A DNA stretch of 64,000 nucleotides, taken from GCA-2731375 sp964590195. GTDB lineage: Bacteria; Pseudomonadota; Alphaproteobacteria; GCA-2731375. Below are positions 9,201 through 16,230 of this stretch, in pieces. The first letter of the stretch is position 1. Each line of letters begins with the position of its first letter. The position numbers were made by a program, and so were the translations under genes. The notes beneath the pieces were generated by a model, which saw only the letters and a program-made list of their open reading frames with translations, was not told the origin of the DNA and searched no databases. Where the stretch lies: positions 1 to 64,000 of the forward strand of contig CAZPWJ010000015.1 in the NCBI GenBank assembly GCA_964590195.1, written 5' to 3'.

Positions 9201-9876
9201 GGGCCTTGTCGGCCAGGCTTTTCGCCCGCACATGGCTTTGGCCAAAGGCCTTCAAGGTGCCCAAGCCCTGTAAACTATCGAGGAATTCGGCGGCGAAGGC
9301 GCCGTAGGATTTCGCCCTTGCCCGGGCGCTTTCCTTGTCCCAGAAATGAAAGGCCGACGGCGCCACCAGGGTAATCAGCGCAAATGCCAATAAAGTGGTG
9401 GCGACAAAGGGGTCGAGAAAGACTATAAAGACAAAAATCAGCACCGGCGTCAGGGCGGCGACGAACAGCTGCGGCAGATACTGGCCGAAATACGTTTCCA
9501 GCTGTTCCACCCCCTCGACCAGGGAGACCAGCACATCGCCCGTACGCTTCAGGCCGAAATAGGCCGGGCCCAGATAGACGACCTGTTCGTATAGCCGTTG
9601 GCGCAGGGTCAGTTGTACCTTGGCCGAGGTGCGGTGGGCGACCATGTTGCGGCTGTATTCCAGGGCTCCGCGCAAAATCATGGTGCCGCCGACCAGCAGG
9701 ATCGGCCCCCACAACTCCGTCAGGCCCGCGCCATCGAAAACCAGCCCCAGCAGCCAGCCCAGCAGGACCAGTCGCAAGACGCCAATGGCGGCGGAAAACA
9801 GGCCAATCCCCACGGCGCCGAGGAGGCGATGGCGCAAACCTGCCGTGAAGCGCCAAAGCCGGGCGTCCAGATACAT
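6286..9876 (-). CDS. fused double ABC exporter (CydDC-like organisation)
   Basis: About 1196 residues from the ATG at 9876 (MYLDARLWRF); an in-frame start at 9909 is less likely. It holds two complete TMD-NBD halves in one chain. NBD1 has GIVGPSGAGKTTIQ near residue 366, LSGGQRQRIAIARALL and ILVLDEALSSVDAENE. NBD2 has ALVGPSGAGKTTIAH near 980, LSGGQRQRVAIARAFL and LILDEATSHLDAVNE. Each TMD has about six membrane segments. The half order and sequence resemble CydD and CydC, the cysteine/glutathione exporter needed for cytochrome bd, but no cydAB is nearby. Monocistronic, divergent from cbtB. Substrate not determined; a metal-thiol or lipid substrate is equally possible. Confidence 0.82.
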   Translation of the reverse strand: MYLDARLWRFTAGLRHRLLGAVGIGLFSAAIGVLRLVLLGWLLGLVFDGAGLTELWGPILLVGGTMILRGALEYSRNMVAHRTSAKVQLTLRQRLYEQVVYLGPAYFGLKRTGDVLVSLVEGVEQLETYFGQYLPQLFVAALTPVLIFVFIVFLDPFVATTLLAFALITLVAPSAFHFWDKESARARAKSYGAFAAEFLDSLQGLGTLKAFGQSHVRAKSLADKAHDLFRTTMWVLATNALGRGITDTGIALGAAGALAVGAWRVSTGQTEMWVLLVVLMLGVEVYRPLRELRNLLHQGMVGQSAATGILAILAAEPSLKDDGGETLSLDGAAAVQFKDMRFAYPGSHQAAHDGLDFTIQAGQRVGIVGPSGAGKTTIQRLLLRLYDPDQGQILIAGQDIRRQSLASLRQQFAVVQQDTYLFFGSVEDNIRLGKPDASEAEVQAAAKAANATEFIAGLPQGFATIVGERGLKLSGGQRQRIAIARALLRDAPILVLDEALSSVDAENEAVIQQALDRLMAGRTTMIFAHRLSSVIDADRILVLGNSGEGGIAESGSHDELMALGGSYHRLMAAQAQDKSGADQRLEARAAADTDIAAVAEDPPIEAGESDAILRAQGMGWAGAFRNLLGYVAPWKGRLIMTFIFGVSRVVAYTGIGIVGALAVAAVKSGLPYGYLLWIVAAMAPMAGILHWLESWIAHDMAFRLLAEMRIALFEKLDKLAPAYLLGRRTGDLVSVATQDVETVEFFFAHTVAPAFVAVLVPLLVLITLAYFGAPMALALAPFLLVVGLSPFFRRGRVDRLGSAAREALGELNAHAVDSIQGLTEVVAFQAEDRRGADFMALARRQITVRLPFFRELTLQTVSLELATGLGGLAVVTVGADLVSAGALPAAQLPLLTLLAMAAFLPISEIANIGRQLADTLGATRRLHAIHGEDIPVQDGPGVAPEAPSGLSFANVDFRYAGTKAPALEGVSFTVPVGRTLALVGPSGAGKTTIAHLFMRFWDPDRGRIELDGNDLRDYQLDEMRQRIALVAQDTYLFNDSLGANIHIARPEASQAELAQAIQRAALDDFIAGLPEGLETPVGERGMRLSGGQRQRVAIARAFLKDAPVLILDEATSHLDAVNEQLVRAALDDLMAERTTIVIAHRLSTVRDADHIVVLEKGKLIEQGRHDELIAHRGLYAHLVARQTMGERSDAAE

Positions 9877-10017
9877 ATGAAATTCCCACCTAGTTCGCGT
9901 GTCCCCCACAGCCCAAGATCACGGGCCGCGTCCCAAGCATAATCTATGCCGTCCGGACCGCCATGCCAATGGACAAGTGGCGGGTGATTGAAGTTGTATA
10001 TTTTACCGCGATATTTT

Positions 10018-10081
10018 GCTGGATTTCTTGTTGTATTTGATGGCGAGGCAAGTATTCTCATGGGCAACAAGAAAATCCAGC
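10018..10081 (+). promoter_or_regulatory. long stem-loop in the cbtB leader
   Basis: GCTGGATTTCTTGTTG (10018-10033) is followed 31 bases later by CAACAAGAAAATCCAGC (10065-10081). The arms pair along 16 positions with one bulged base. It sits 58-122 bases upstream of the cbtB ATG, between the divergent ABC exporter gene and cbtB. There is no B12-box or other recognisable cobalamin riboswitch core here, so this may be a different regulatory structure for the cobalt transport genes. Confidence 0.5.
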
Positions 10082-10139
10082 CATTGGGCCGGTATGCCCG
10101 CGTGGCTTGGGGTATATTTGTTTTTGAGAGGACAAACGC

Positions 10140-10325
10140 ATGGCGCAGACAAGAGTTGCCAACCAGACAACCGCGACACAGGTACGTACCGCACAGGTCA
10201 TGCAGGCAGGCTTGGCGGCCCTTCTGGGGCTGGCGCTGTTCATTGGCGTGGCCCTGTCCCACCCCGCCGCAGTCCATAATGCAGCCCATGATTCCCGCCA
10301 TGGCATAGCGGCGCCCTGCCACTAA
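10140..10325 (+). CDS. cbtB: cobalt transporter subunit CbtB
   Basis: A 61-residue protein with one membrane segment (about residues 22-42, AGLAALLGLALFIGVALSH). The C-terminal motif HPAAVHNAAHDSRHGIAAPCH, with several His and a terminal CH, is the hallmark of CbtB and probably the metal-binding tail. AGAGGA lies 8 bases before the ATG. It is followed 41 bases later by cbtA, as in other bacteria where CbtAB is predicted to take up cobalt and is often B12-regulated. Here no B12 riboswitch is visible upstream, only a long hairpin. Confidence 0.9.
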   Translation: MAQTRVANQTTATQVRTAQVMQAGLAALLGLALFIGVALSHPAAVHNAAHDSRHGIAAPCH

Positions 10326-10366
10326 ACCGTTGATGCCATTTTAGGCGGCCACCCCTGGGGGATTTG

Positions 10367-11101
10367 ATGGCATTTTTCAAATCGATTCTGATCAGCGCCT
10401 TGATTGCCGGCATCGTGGCCGGCGCGGGGCTGACAGGTCTGCAAACCCTAAAGGTCTATCCCCTGATCTTTGCGGCCGAAGCCTTCGAAGACGACGGCCA
10501 GCCGCAAGCGGCCCATGCTCATCATCAGGAAGGCAGTACGGGCAATTCAGCGGTATCGGACCATCACCATGACGAAGCCGCATGGATGCCCGCCGATGGC
10601 GCGGAACGGCTGTTCTTTTCGTTATTGTCCAATGTCCTAATGGGCGTTGCCTTGGGATTGATCCTGGCCGCGGTTTTCGCCCTACGCCAGGTGATCAGTT
10701 GGCGACAGGGGGTGATCTGGGGCGTGGGCGGCTTTATCGCCCTTAATCTGGCGCCCGCCATGGGCGTGCCGCCGGAACTACCGGGCATGCCGGCGGGGGA
10801 TTTGCTGGCGCGGCAAACCTGGTGGCTGTCCACCGCGCTGTTAACGGCGGGCGGCATTGCCCTGATCTTTCTCTCAAACGCATTGATCTGGCGCACGGCG
10901 GGCATTGCCATGATCGCCCTGCCGCATATTTTCGGCGCACCGCATCCCCATAGCATGGAAAGCGCCGTGCCGGCGGTCCTGGCGGCTGACTTTGCCACCG
11001 CCAGTCTGGCCACGAATTTAGTTTTCTGGGCCATTCTCGGCTTGCTGACGGCGGAAGCCATGGCCCGCATGCCCCGAAACGAACAGTCCGAAGCGCTTTA
11101 G
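10367..11101 (+). CDS. cbtA: cobalt transporter subunit CbtA
   Basis: A 244-residue membrane protein with about five hydrophobic segments, starting AFFKSILISALIAGIVAGAG. A periplasmic or loop region near residues 45-70 is His-rich (AHAHHQ, DHHHDEA), a likely cobalt-binding site, and a later motif is PHIFGAPHPHS. The ATG at 10367 follows a GGGGG ribosome site; a TTG one codon upstream is less likely. It forms a pair with cbtB and leads into the cobalamin region, so it probably supplies cobalt for B12 synthesis. Family assignment is from length, position and the HHxHD pattern. Confidence 0.88.
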   Translation: MAFFKSILISALIAGIVAGAGLTGLQTLKVYPLIFAAEAFEDDGQPQAAHAHHQEGSTGNSAVSDHHHDEAAWMPADGAERLFFSLLSNVLMGVALGLILAAVFALRQVISWRQGVIWGVGGFIALNLAPAMGVPPELPGMPAGDLLARQTWWLSTALLTAGGIALIFLSNALIWRTAGIAMIALPHIFGAPHPHSMESAVPAVLAADFATASLATNLVFWAILGLLTAEAMARMPRNEQSEAL

Positions 11102-11131
11102 ATTATTTTCGATTTCATCGAGTTGCCGGAC

Positions 11132-11147
11132 CGCATTTGAAAATGCG
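11132..11147. terminator. hairpin between convergent cbtA and cobT
   Basis: CGCATTTGAAAATGCG can fold into a 6-bp stem with a TGAA loop. It lies in the 54-base gap between two converging genes, so it could end transcripts from both sides, but neither strand has a convincing U-tract. Confidence 0.35.
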
Positions 11148-11155
11148 CTAGAATC

Positions 11156-12169
11156 TTAATCTGATTTTTCCGCCACGCCGGCATCGGCGAAGCTGGCCAT
11201 GCCCGCGTGTGTGGCAAGTGCCGCCCGCAACAGCGGGATCGCCGCCGCCGCGCCCGAGGCCTCGCCCAGGCGCATGCCCAGGTCCAGCAGCGGCGACAAG
11301 CCCATGCGTTGCAGCAGGCGCACATGCCCCGGTTCCGCCGAGACGTGGGCGGCCCAGCAGTGCTCCAGAAAGCCCGGTGCCGCCGCCTGCAAAGGTGCCA
11401 GAGCGGCGGAGGCCACGTAGCCGTCGATCAACAGCGGGATACGGGCCCGCCGCGCCGCCAGGGCGGCACCCGCCATGGCCGCTAATTCCCGCCCGCCCAG
11501 ACAGCGGGCGATTTCCAGTGGATCGTTCAGAATATCGCCATGGCGGGATCTGCCGGCGGCCACGGCCTGGGCCTTGCGCGCCAGGCCCGCGTCATCAACG
11601 CCGGTACCGCGCCCGGTCCAATCCTGTGCCGCGCCGCCATACAGTGCATGCGCAAGGGCGGCCGATACGGTTGTATTGCCAATGCCCATTTCGCCAATGC
11701 AGACCAGATCCGCATCATCGTCCACTTGGGTCATGCCCTGCCGCATGGCGTCGAGAAATTCCTCCCAACTCATGGCGGGACCTTGGGTGAAATCCGCGGT
11801 TGGTTTGTCCAAATCAAGATCCAGAACTTTCAATTCCGCCCCGGCCATGGCGCACAATTGGTTGATGGCGGCGCCGCCGGCGGCGAAATTTGCCACCATC
11901 TGCGCCGTAACCTCCGCCGGAAAGGCGGAGACGCCCTGTGCGACAACGCCATGATTGCCGGCAAAGACCAGAACCTGGGCTTTATCCAGCCTCGGCACCT
12001 CGTGGCCCTGCCAGGCAGCCAGCCAGAGGACCAGATCCTCCAGCTTTCCCAGCGCCCCTTGGGGTTTGGTCAACATGTCATTGCGCGCCTTGGCATCCGC
12101 CTGTGCCTGGACATCGGCGGCAGGCAGATCGCGCAACAGGCGGCGTAGCTCTTCTTGGCTTTGTGGCAT
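11156..12169 (-). CDS. cobT: nicotinate-nucleotide--dimethylbenzimidazole phosphoribosyltransferase
   Basis: A 337-residue enzyme that activates the lower ligand 5,6-dimethylbenzimidazole as alpha-ribazole phosphate for cobalamin. Family motifs in order: LTKPQGALGKLEDL, VLVFAGNHGVVAQGVSAFP, ANFAAGGAAINQL, CIGEMGIGNTTVSAAL, GRGTGVDDAGLARK, LGGRELAAMAGA and LIDGYVASAAAL-like, with the catalytic Glu in SAEPGH followed by LGMRLGEASGAAAAIPLLRAA near the C-terminus. It lies 5 bases after cobB on the same strand, so cobB-cobT form an operon. The cobV/cobS synthase and cobP/cobU kinase that normally act with it are not in the window. Confidence 0.95.
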   Translation of the reverse strand: MPQSQEELRRLLRDLPAADVQAQADAKARNDMLTKPQGALGKLEDLVLWLAAWQGHEVPRLDKAQVLVFAGNHGVVAQGVSAFPAEVTAQMVANFAAGGAAINQLCAMAGAELKVLDLDLDKPTADFTQGPAMSWEEFLDAMRQGMTQVDDDADLVCIGEMGIGNTTVSAALAHALYGGAAQDWTGRGTGVDDAGLARKAQAVAAGRSRHGDILNDPLEIARCLGGRELAAMAGAALAARRARIPLLIDGYVASAALAPLQAAAPGFLEHCWAAHVSAEPGHVRLLQRMGLSPLLDLGMRLGEASGAAAAIPLLRAALATHAGMASFADAGVAEKSD

Positions 12170-12174
12170 GGCGT

Positions 12175-13548
12175 TTACTGGTAGTCCTGTGTTGGGGACC
12201 GGCTGTCCCGGTCGATTAAATGTATGAAGCTGCCCATGACCTTGCCGGAACGAAGGCCAACTTTGGCATCTTGCTGACCCAGGGCGTCACGGGCGCTGAA
12301 TAGATGCTCGCCCTGCTCCTTTGCGATAGTAGCATAGTGAAATTCGTGGCCCCGATATGCAGCGTCTTTCGCGCCCAGGGGCCCGGCATGAAGCAGCCGC
12401 GCCTGCCGGTAACCTAGATGCAGCTTCCGCGTAGCAAACGAAGTTTCCAGGCCAAGCAGCCCGGCCATGGCATGGTGCCCGCCGTCCTGGTCGACGACGC
12501 CTTGGCCCAGCACCATATAGCCGCCGCACTCCCCCAGAATGACGGCACCGCGCGCCGCCGCGTCCCGCAGTCCAGCTATAAAGGATTGGTTCGCGGCCAG
12601 GGCGCCTGCGTGCAGTTCGGGATAACCGCCCGGTAGATAGACCGCATCCGCGTCCGATCTGGGCGCCTCGTCCGCCAGGGGCGAGAAGATGCTGATCTCG
12701 GCGCCGGCCCGGCGCCAATCAACCAGTACATGGGGATAACAGAACTCGAAGGCGATATCCCTGGCCACCGCAATATGCTGGCCCAAGGGCGGAACTGGGG
12801 GTGGAATTGAGGACGGCATGGCGGCGGCCGGTTCGGTAGCCGCGAAGGCCGGCGCGGCAGCGATGTCATGTAGCCCGTCCAGATCCACATCACGGGCAAG
12901 ATTATCCGCCGCGCGATCGAGCAAGGCATCCAGGTCGGCCCGCTCGGCGGCCTGCACCAGACCGAGGTGCCGGGCGTGGAGGACAAGGGTTGGGTCGGCG
13001 GCAAGCACGCCAAACACCCGGATGTTCACATCGGCGCAGGCATCAAACAGCATTTTGCGGTGACGCGGACTGCCCACTTGGGTGAAGATCACACCGGCCA
13101 CGTTCACATCCGTGCGGTAATTGACAAAGCCTTGCGCCAGCGCCGCGACCGAGGCGCCCTGGCCCTTGGTATTGATGACCAGGATCACCGGCAGCCCGTA
13201 GGCCGCCGCCAAGTCGGCGGTGGAGCCATCGCCGCTGACGGCGCCATCGAACAGGCCCATCACGCCTTCGACAAGGAAACGGCCGCCGCTTTGTGCCTGC
13301 AACAACTGGTTCAGCCTCTCCGGCGCCATGGCCCATGGATCAAGGTTGCCGCAGGTCGAGCCCGCGGCGGCAGATAGGAAACCGGGATCAATATAGTCGG
13401 GGCCCACCTTGTAGGGCGTGACGCCACCCGCATCCCTGCTCAACAGGCGCAGCAGGGCTGCCGAGACAAGGGTCTTGCCGGAATTCGAGCATGGCGCGGC
13501 GAGCACCCAGCCACGTGCCGTATTGTCCGAATGCGCCCACTTGTTCAC
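12175..13548 (-). CDS. cobB: cobyrinate a,c-diamide synthase (CobB/CbiA)
   Basis: A 457-residue two-domain glutamine amidotransferase that amidates the a and c side chains of hydrogenobyrinate or cobyrinate. The N-terminal synthetase has the P-loop-like CSNSGKTLVSAALL and the motif TPYKVGPDYIDPGFLSAAAG. The C-terminal class-I glutaminase domain has the nucleophile Cys in LGECGGYMVLGQG and a late HEFHYATI element. It could use either the early-cobalt (CbiA) or late-cobalt (CobB) substrate, which matters because this locus has genes of both routes. It is divergent from cbiD with only 40 bases between the starts. Confidence 0.93.
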   Translation of the reverse strand: MNKWAHSDNTARGWVLAAPCSNSGKTLVSAALLRLLSRDAGGVTPYKVGPDYIDPGFLSAAAGSTCGNLDPWAMAPERLNQLLQAQSGGRFLVEGVMGLFDGAVSGDGSTADLAAAYGLPVILVINTKGQGASVAALAQGFVNYRTDVNVAGVIFTQVGSPRHRKMLFDACADVNIRVFGVLAADPTLVLHARHLGLVQAAERADLDALLDRAADNLARDVDLDGLHDIAAAPAFAATEPAAAMPSSIPPPVPPLGQHIAVARDIAFEFCYPHVLVDWRRAGAEISIFSPLADEAPRSDADAVYLPGGYPELHAGALAANQSFIAGLRDAAARGAVILGECGGYMVLGQGVVDQDGGHHAMAGLLGLETSFATRKLHLGYRQARLLHAGPLGAKDAAYRGHEFHYATIAKEQGEHLFSARDALGQQDAKVGLRSGKVMGSFIHLIDRDSRSPTQDYQ

Positions 13549-13588
13549 GTCGTTGTTTCTTTTCCTGGCTTGCGGCTAAGCTTAATTC

Positions 13589-14734
13589 ATGCCTATTGCA
13601 GGGCAGGCGAGTGATCAAGAGGTTTTCGACGGAATGCCGGCGAAGAAGACGGAAAAGGGCGCATTGCGGCGCGGCTGGACCACGGGCGCCTGCGCCACGG
13701 CGGCGGCCAAGGCGGCCTATGGCGCGCTTTTGCATGGCGAATTTCCCGACCCCGTGGAAATTACCCTGCCAGGCGGCCGCACGGTCGCCTTTTGCCTTTG
13801 TCGCGAGGAGCTTGGCACGGATTACGCCCTGGCGGCGGTGGAAAAAGACGCCGGCGATGATCCCGATGTCACCCATGGCGCCTTGATCCATGCCCGCGTG
13901 CGCCGCCGCCACGATGATGGTGCCGGCATCTGTTTTCTCGCGGGCGATGGCGTCGGCACGGTGAGCAAGCCGGGCCTGCCCATCGCTGTCGGGCAGGCGG
14001 CAATCAACCCGGTACCTCGCGCCATGATCACCGGCGCCTTGACCGGCCTGGCGGAAACTGCCGGCAAAACAGCTGATCTGGACGTTGAAATCTCGGTGCC
14101 CGGTGGCGAAGACATGGCGGCGCGGACCATGAACCCACGCCTGGGCATTTTGGGCGGCATATCCATACTGGGCACCACGGGTATCGTTATCCCCTATTCC
14201 TGCGCCGCCTGGATCGCCTCCATTCACCAGGGCATCGATGTGGCCCGCGCCGCCGGTCTGCGCCATCTGGGCGCCGCGACCGGGCGTACATCGGAGGCGG
14301 CCTTGCAGGAACATTATGGCTTCGATGACGGCGCATTGATCGACATGGGCGATTTCGCCGGCGGCATGTTGAAATATCTGCGCAATCATCCTGTCGAACG
14401 CTTGTCCCTGGCGGGCGGTTTCGCGAAAATATCGAAGCTGGCGGCGGGTCATATGGATCTGCATTCCAAACGTTCCCAGGTGGACTTTCAATGGTTGGCG
14501 ACGGTCGCGGATGAGGCGCCCGAAGTCGCGGGCGCCAAGATCGCAGCCTTGTGCCGGACGGCCAATACGGCGGCCGAGGTTCTGGACGCGGCGCAAGCGC
14601 AAGGCTTTCCCCTGGCGGACAAGGTTGCCGCGCTGGCCCGGGATCAGGCATTGCGGATCTGCCGGGGTGCCGTGGCGGTTGAAGTTTTGATATACGACAG
14701 GGCGGGCGAATTGGTTGGTGGAAGCGATGGCTAA
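13589..14734 (+). CDS. cbiD: cobalt-precorrin-5B C1-methyltransferase CbiD
   Basis: A 381-residue protein with the CbiD signature near the N-terminus (LRRGWTTGACATAAAKAAY) and later TKPGLPIAVGQ-like SKPGLPIAVGQAAINPVPR, RTMNPRLGILGGISILGTTG and GDFAGGMLKYLRNHP. CbiD methylates C1 in the early-cobalt pathway and is predicted to stand in for CobF in many alphaproteobacteria; no cobF is seen here, in keeping with that. The start at 13589 is taken, but an ATG at 13634 directly before the conserved domain is also plausible. Its last eight bases overlap the start of cobK. Confidence 0.93.
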   Translation: MPIAGQASDQEVFDGMPAKKTEKGALRRGWTTGACATAAAKAAYGALLHGEFPDPVEITLPGGRTVAFCLCREELGTDYALAAVEKDAGDDPDVTHGALIHARVRRRHDDGAGICFLAGDGVGTVSKPGLPIAVGQAAINPVPRAMITGALTGLAETAGKTADLDVEISVPGGEDMAARTMNPRLGILGGISILGTTGIVIPYSCAAWIASIHQGIDVARAAGLRHLGAATGRTSEAALQEHYGFDDGALIDMGDFAGGMLKYLRNHPVERLSLAGGFAKISKLAAGHMDLHSKRSQVDFQWLATVADEAPEVAGAKIAALCRTANTAAEVLDAAQAQGFPLADKVAALARDQALRICRGAVAVEVLIYDRAGELVGGSDG

Positions 14735-15473
14735 GGGCAAACTGCTAATACTTGGCGGCACCGCGTTGGCGGTGGCGCTGGCCGAGGCTGTCGCGGAGCT
14801 GGGGCTGCCGGCGGTCTATTCCCTGGCTGGCCGCACGGTAGCGGCGCCGCTGCCGGGCATGGAGATGCGCGGCACCGGTTTCGGCGGCGCGGCGGCTTTG
14901 ACGGACTATCTGACAGCGGAAAATATCCTGGCCGTGATCGACGCCACCCATGCCTATGCCGGGCAAATATCGGCCAACGCGGAAGCGGCCTGCCAAAACG
15001 CGGGCCTGCCATTGCTGCGCCTGGAAAATCCGCCGTGGCAAAAGACCGCCAGTGACCAGTGGATAGATGTGCCCGACATCGGCGCGGCCCGTGATGCCGC
15101 CGCCGATATCGCCGCACGGGTTTTCGTCTCCACGGGCCGGCAGGGCATGGCGGAATTCGCCGACGATGGGCGCTGCTGGTGGCTGGCCCGGGTCATCGCG
15201 CCGGGCGATGATCTGCCGGCGCTGGCCAATGGCCGCTATCTCTTCGCCCGCGGTCCCTTCGCGGTGGCCGACGAACTGAACTTGTTGAGCATCCATGAAA
15301 TTGGGGCGGTGATATCGAAGAATGCCGGCGGCACGGCGAGCCATGCAAAAATCGTGGCGGCGCGGCAACGGAAGCTACCGGTCATCATGATCCAGCGGCC
15401 CAAAGGCGGAACGGCAGTGTGCGTCGACAGCATCGATGCCGCCATGGCCTGGCTGCAAATCTGTCTGGTTTAG
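14727..15473 (+). CDS. cobK: precorrin-6A reductase (CobK/CbiJ)
   Basis: A 248-residue NADPH-dependent reductase of the corrin ring. Motifs are KLLILGGTALAVALAEA at the N-terminus, VIDATHAYAGQISANAEAAC, LRLENPPW, VFVSTGRQGM and the C-terminal ISKNAGGTASHAKIVAARQ with VIMIQRP, all typical of CobK/CbiJ. The ATG at 14727 overlaps the end of cbiD (ATGGCTAA); a TTG at 14715 is less likely. The stop overlaps the stop region of the convergent cobM by three bases. It acts right after the C1 methylation step supplied by CbiD, so the pairing is functionally sensible. Confidence 0.93.
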   Translation: MAKGKLLILGGTALAVALAEAVAELGLPAVYSLAGRTVAAPLPGMEMRGTGFGGAAALTDYLTAENILAVIDATHAYAGQISANAEAACQNAGLPLLRLENPPWQKTASDQWIDVPDIGAARDAAADIAARVFVSTGRQGMAEFADDGRCWWLARVIAPGDDLPALANGRYLFARGPFAVADELNLLSIHEIGAVISKNAGGTASHAKIVAARQRKLPVIMIQRPKGGTAVCVDSIDAAMAWLQICLV

Positions 15474-16228
15474 CCTTCCGGCCGAAGGATATGGCGATGG
15501 TCGGCAGCATATAGGCGGCTATCGGTGGCTTCGTCCGTGTCCAAAACCCTTCCAACTAGGACCAATGCAGTACGGGTCAGCTTGGCGGCGCGGGTCTTTT
15601 CGCGAATATCGGCCAGGGTGCCGCGAATGATCTCCTGATCGGGCCAGCTGGCGCGGTAAACCAGGGCCACGGGGCAGTCTTCGCCATAGTGAGGAATCAG
15701 ATCGCGGCAAACTTGCCGCAGGTTTCGGGCCGAGAGATGAATAGCCAGAGTGGCACCGGAGCGACCAAGGCTGGCCAGTTCCTCGCCCGCCGGCATGGCG
15801 GAGCTTTTCATCGCCGTGCGGGTCAGAATGATGGTCTGGCTGATATCCGGCAGGGTCAGCTCCAGTCCCAGGGCCGCCGCCGAGGCGGCGAAGGCCGGCA
15901 CGCCCGGCGTAATGGTGTAATCAATGTCCAAAGCCTTCAGGCGCTTGATCTGCTCGCCGATGGCGCCATACAGCGACGGGTCGCCTGAATGCACGCGGGC
16001 GACGTCCCGGCCTTGTTCATGCGCGGTCTTAATCTCCGCCATGATCTCGTCGAGATTCAGGGGCGCGGTATCGATTACCCTGGCATCGCTGGGCGCGAAG
16101 GCGACGACTTCGGCTGGCACCAGCGATCCGGCATAGAGGCAAACCGGGCAGGCGGCGATCAGATCGCGGCCGCGCAGGGTGATCAGGTCCGGTGCGCCGG
16201 GCCCCGCACCAATGAAATGCACGGTCAT
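15470..16228 (-). CDS. cobM: precorrin-4 C11-methyltransferase (CobM/CbiF)
   Basis: A 252-residue SAM-dependent tetrapyrrole methylase. It has the glycine-rich start VHFIGAGPGAPDLITLRG, the CobM-type VCLYAGSLVP, VARVHSGDPSLYGAIGEQ and TPGVPAFAASAAALGLELTLP, then TAMKSSMP-like RTAMKSSAMPAGE, which distinguishes C11 methylases from the other corrin methylases. It is the last gene of the leftward cbiX-cobH-cobL-cobI-cbiG/cobJ-cobM operon, 2 bases after cbiG-cobJ. Confidence 0.95.
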   Translation of the reverse strand: MTVHFIGAGPGAPDLITLRGRDLIAACPVCLYAGSLVPAEVVAFAPSDARVIDTAPLNLDEIMAEIKTAHEQGRDVARVHSGDPSLYGAIGEQIKRLKALDIDYTITPGVPAFAASAAALGLELTLPDISQTIILTRTAMKSSAMPAGEELASLGRSGATLAIHLSARNLRQVCRDLIPHYGEDCPVALVYRASWPDQEIIRGTLADIREKTRAAKLTRTALVLVGRVLDTDEATDSRLYAADHRHILRPEG

Positions 16229-16230
16229 TT

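Noticed and set aside
9910..10139. Cobalamin riboswitch upstream of cbtB
   Set aside because: Looked for the B12 box and the CCGCAACTG core on the plus strand; neither is present. Only an unrelated long hairpin is seen.
13388..14761. 457-codon minus-strand frame across the cobB start and cbiD
   Set aside because: Lies opposite cbiD, whose protein motifs are unmistakable, and runs across the cobB-cbiD divergent gap; no ribosome site or recognisable domain.
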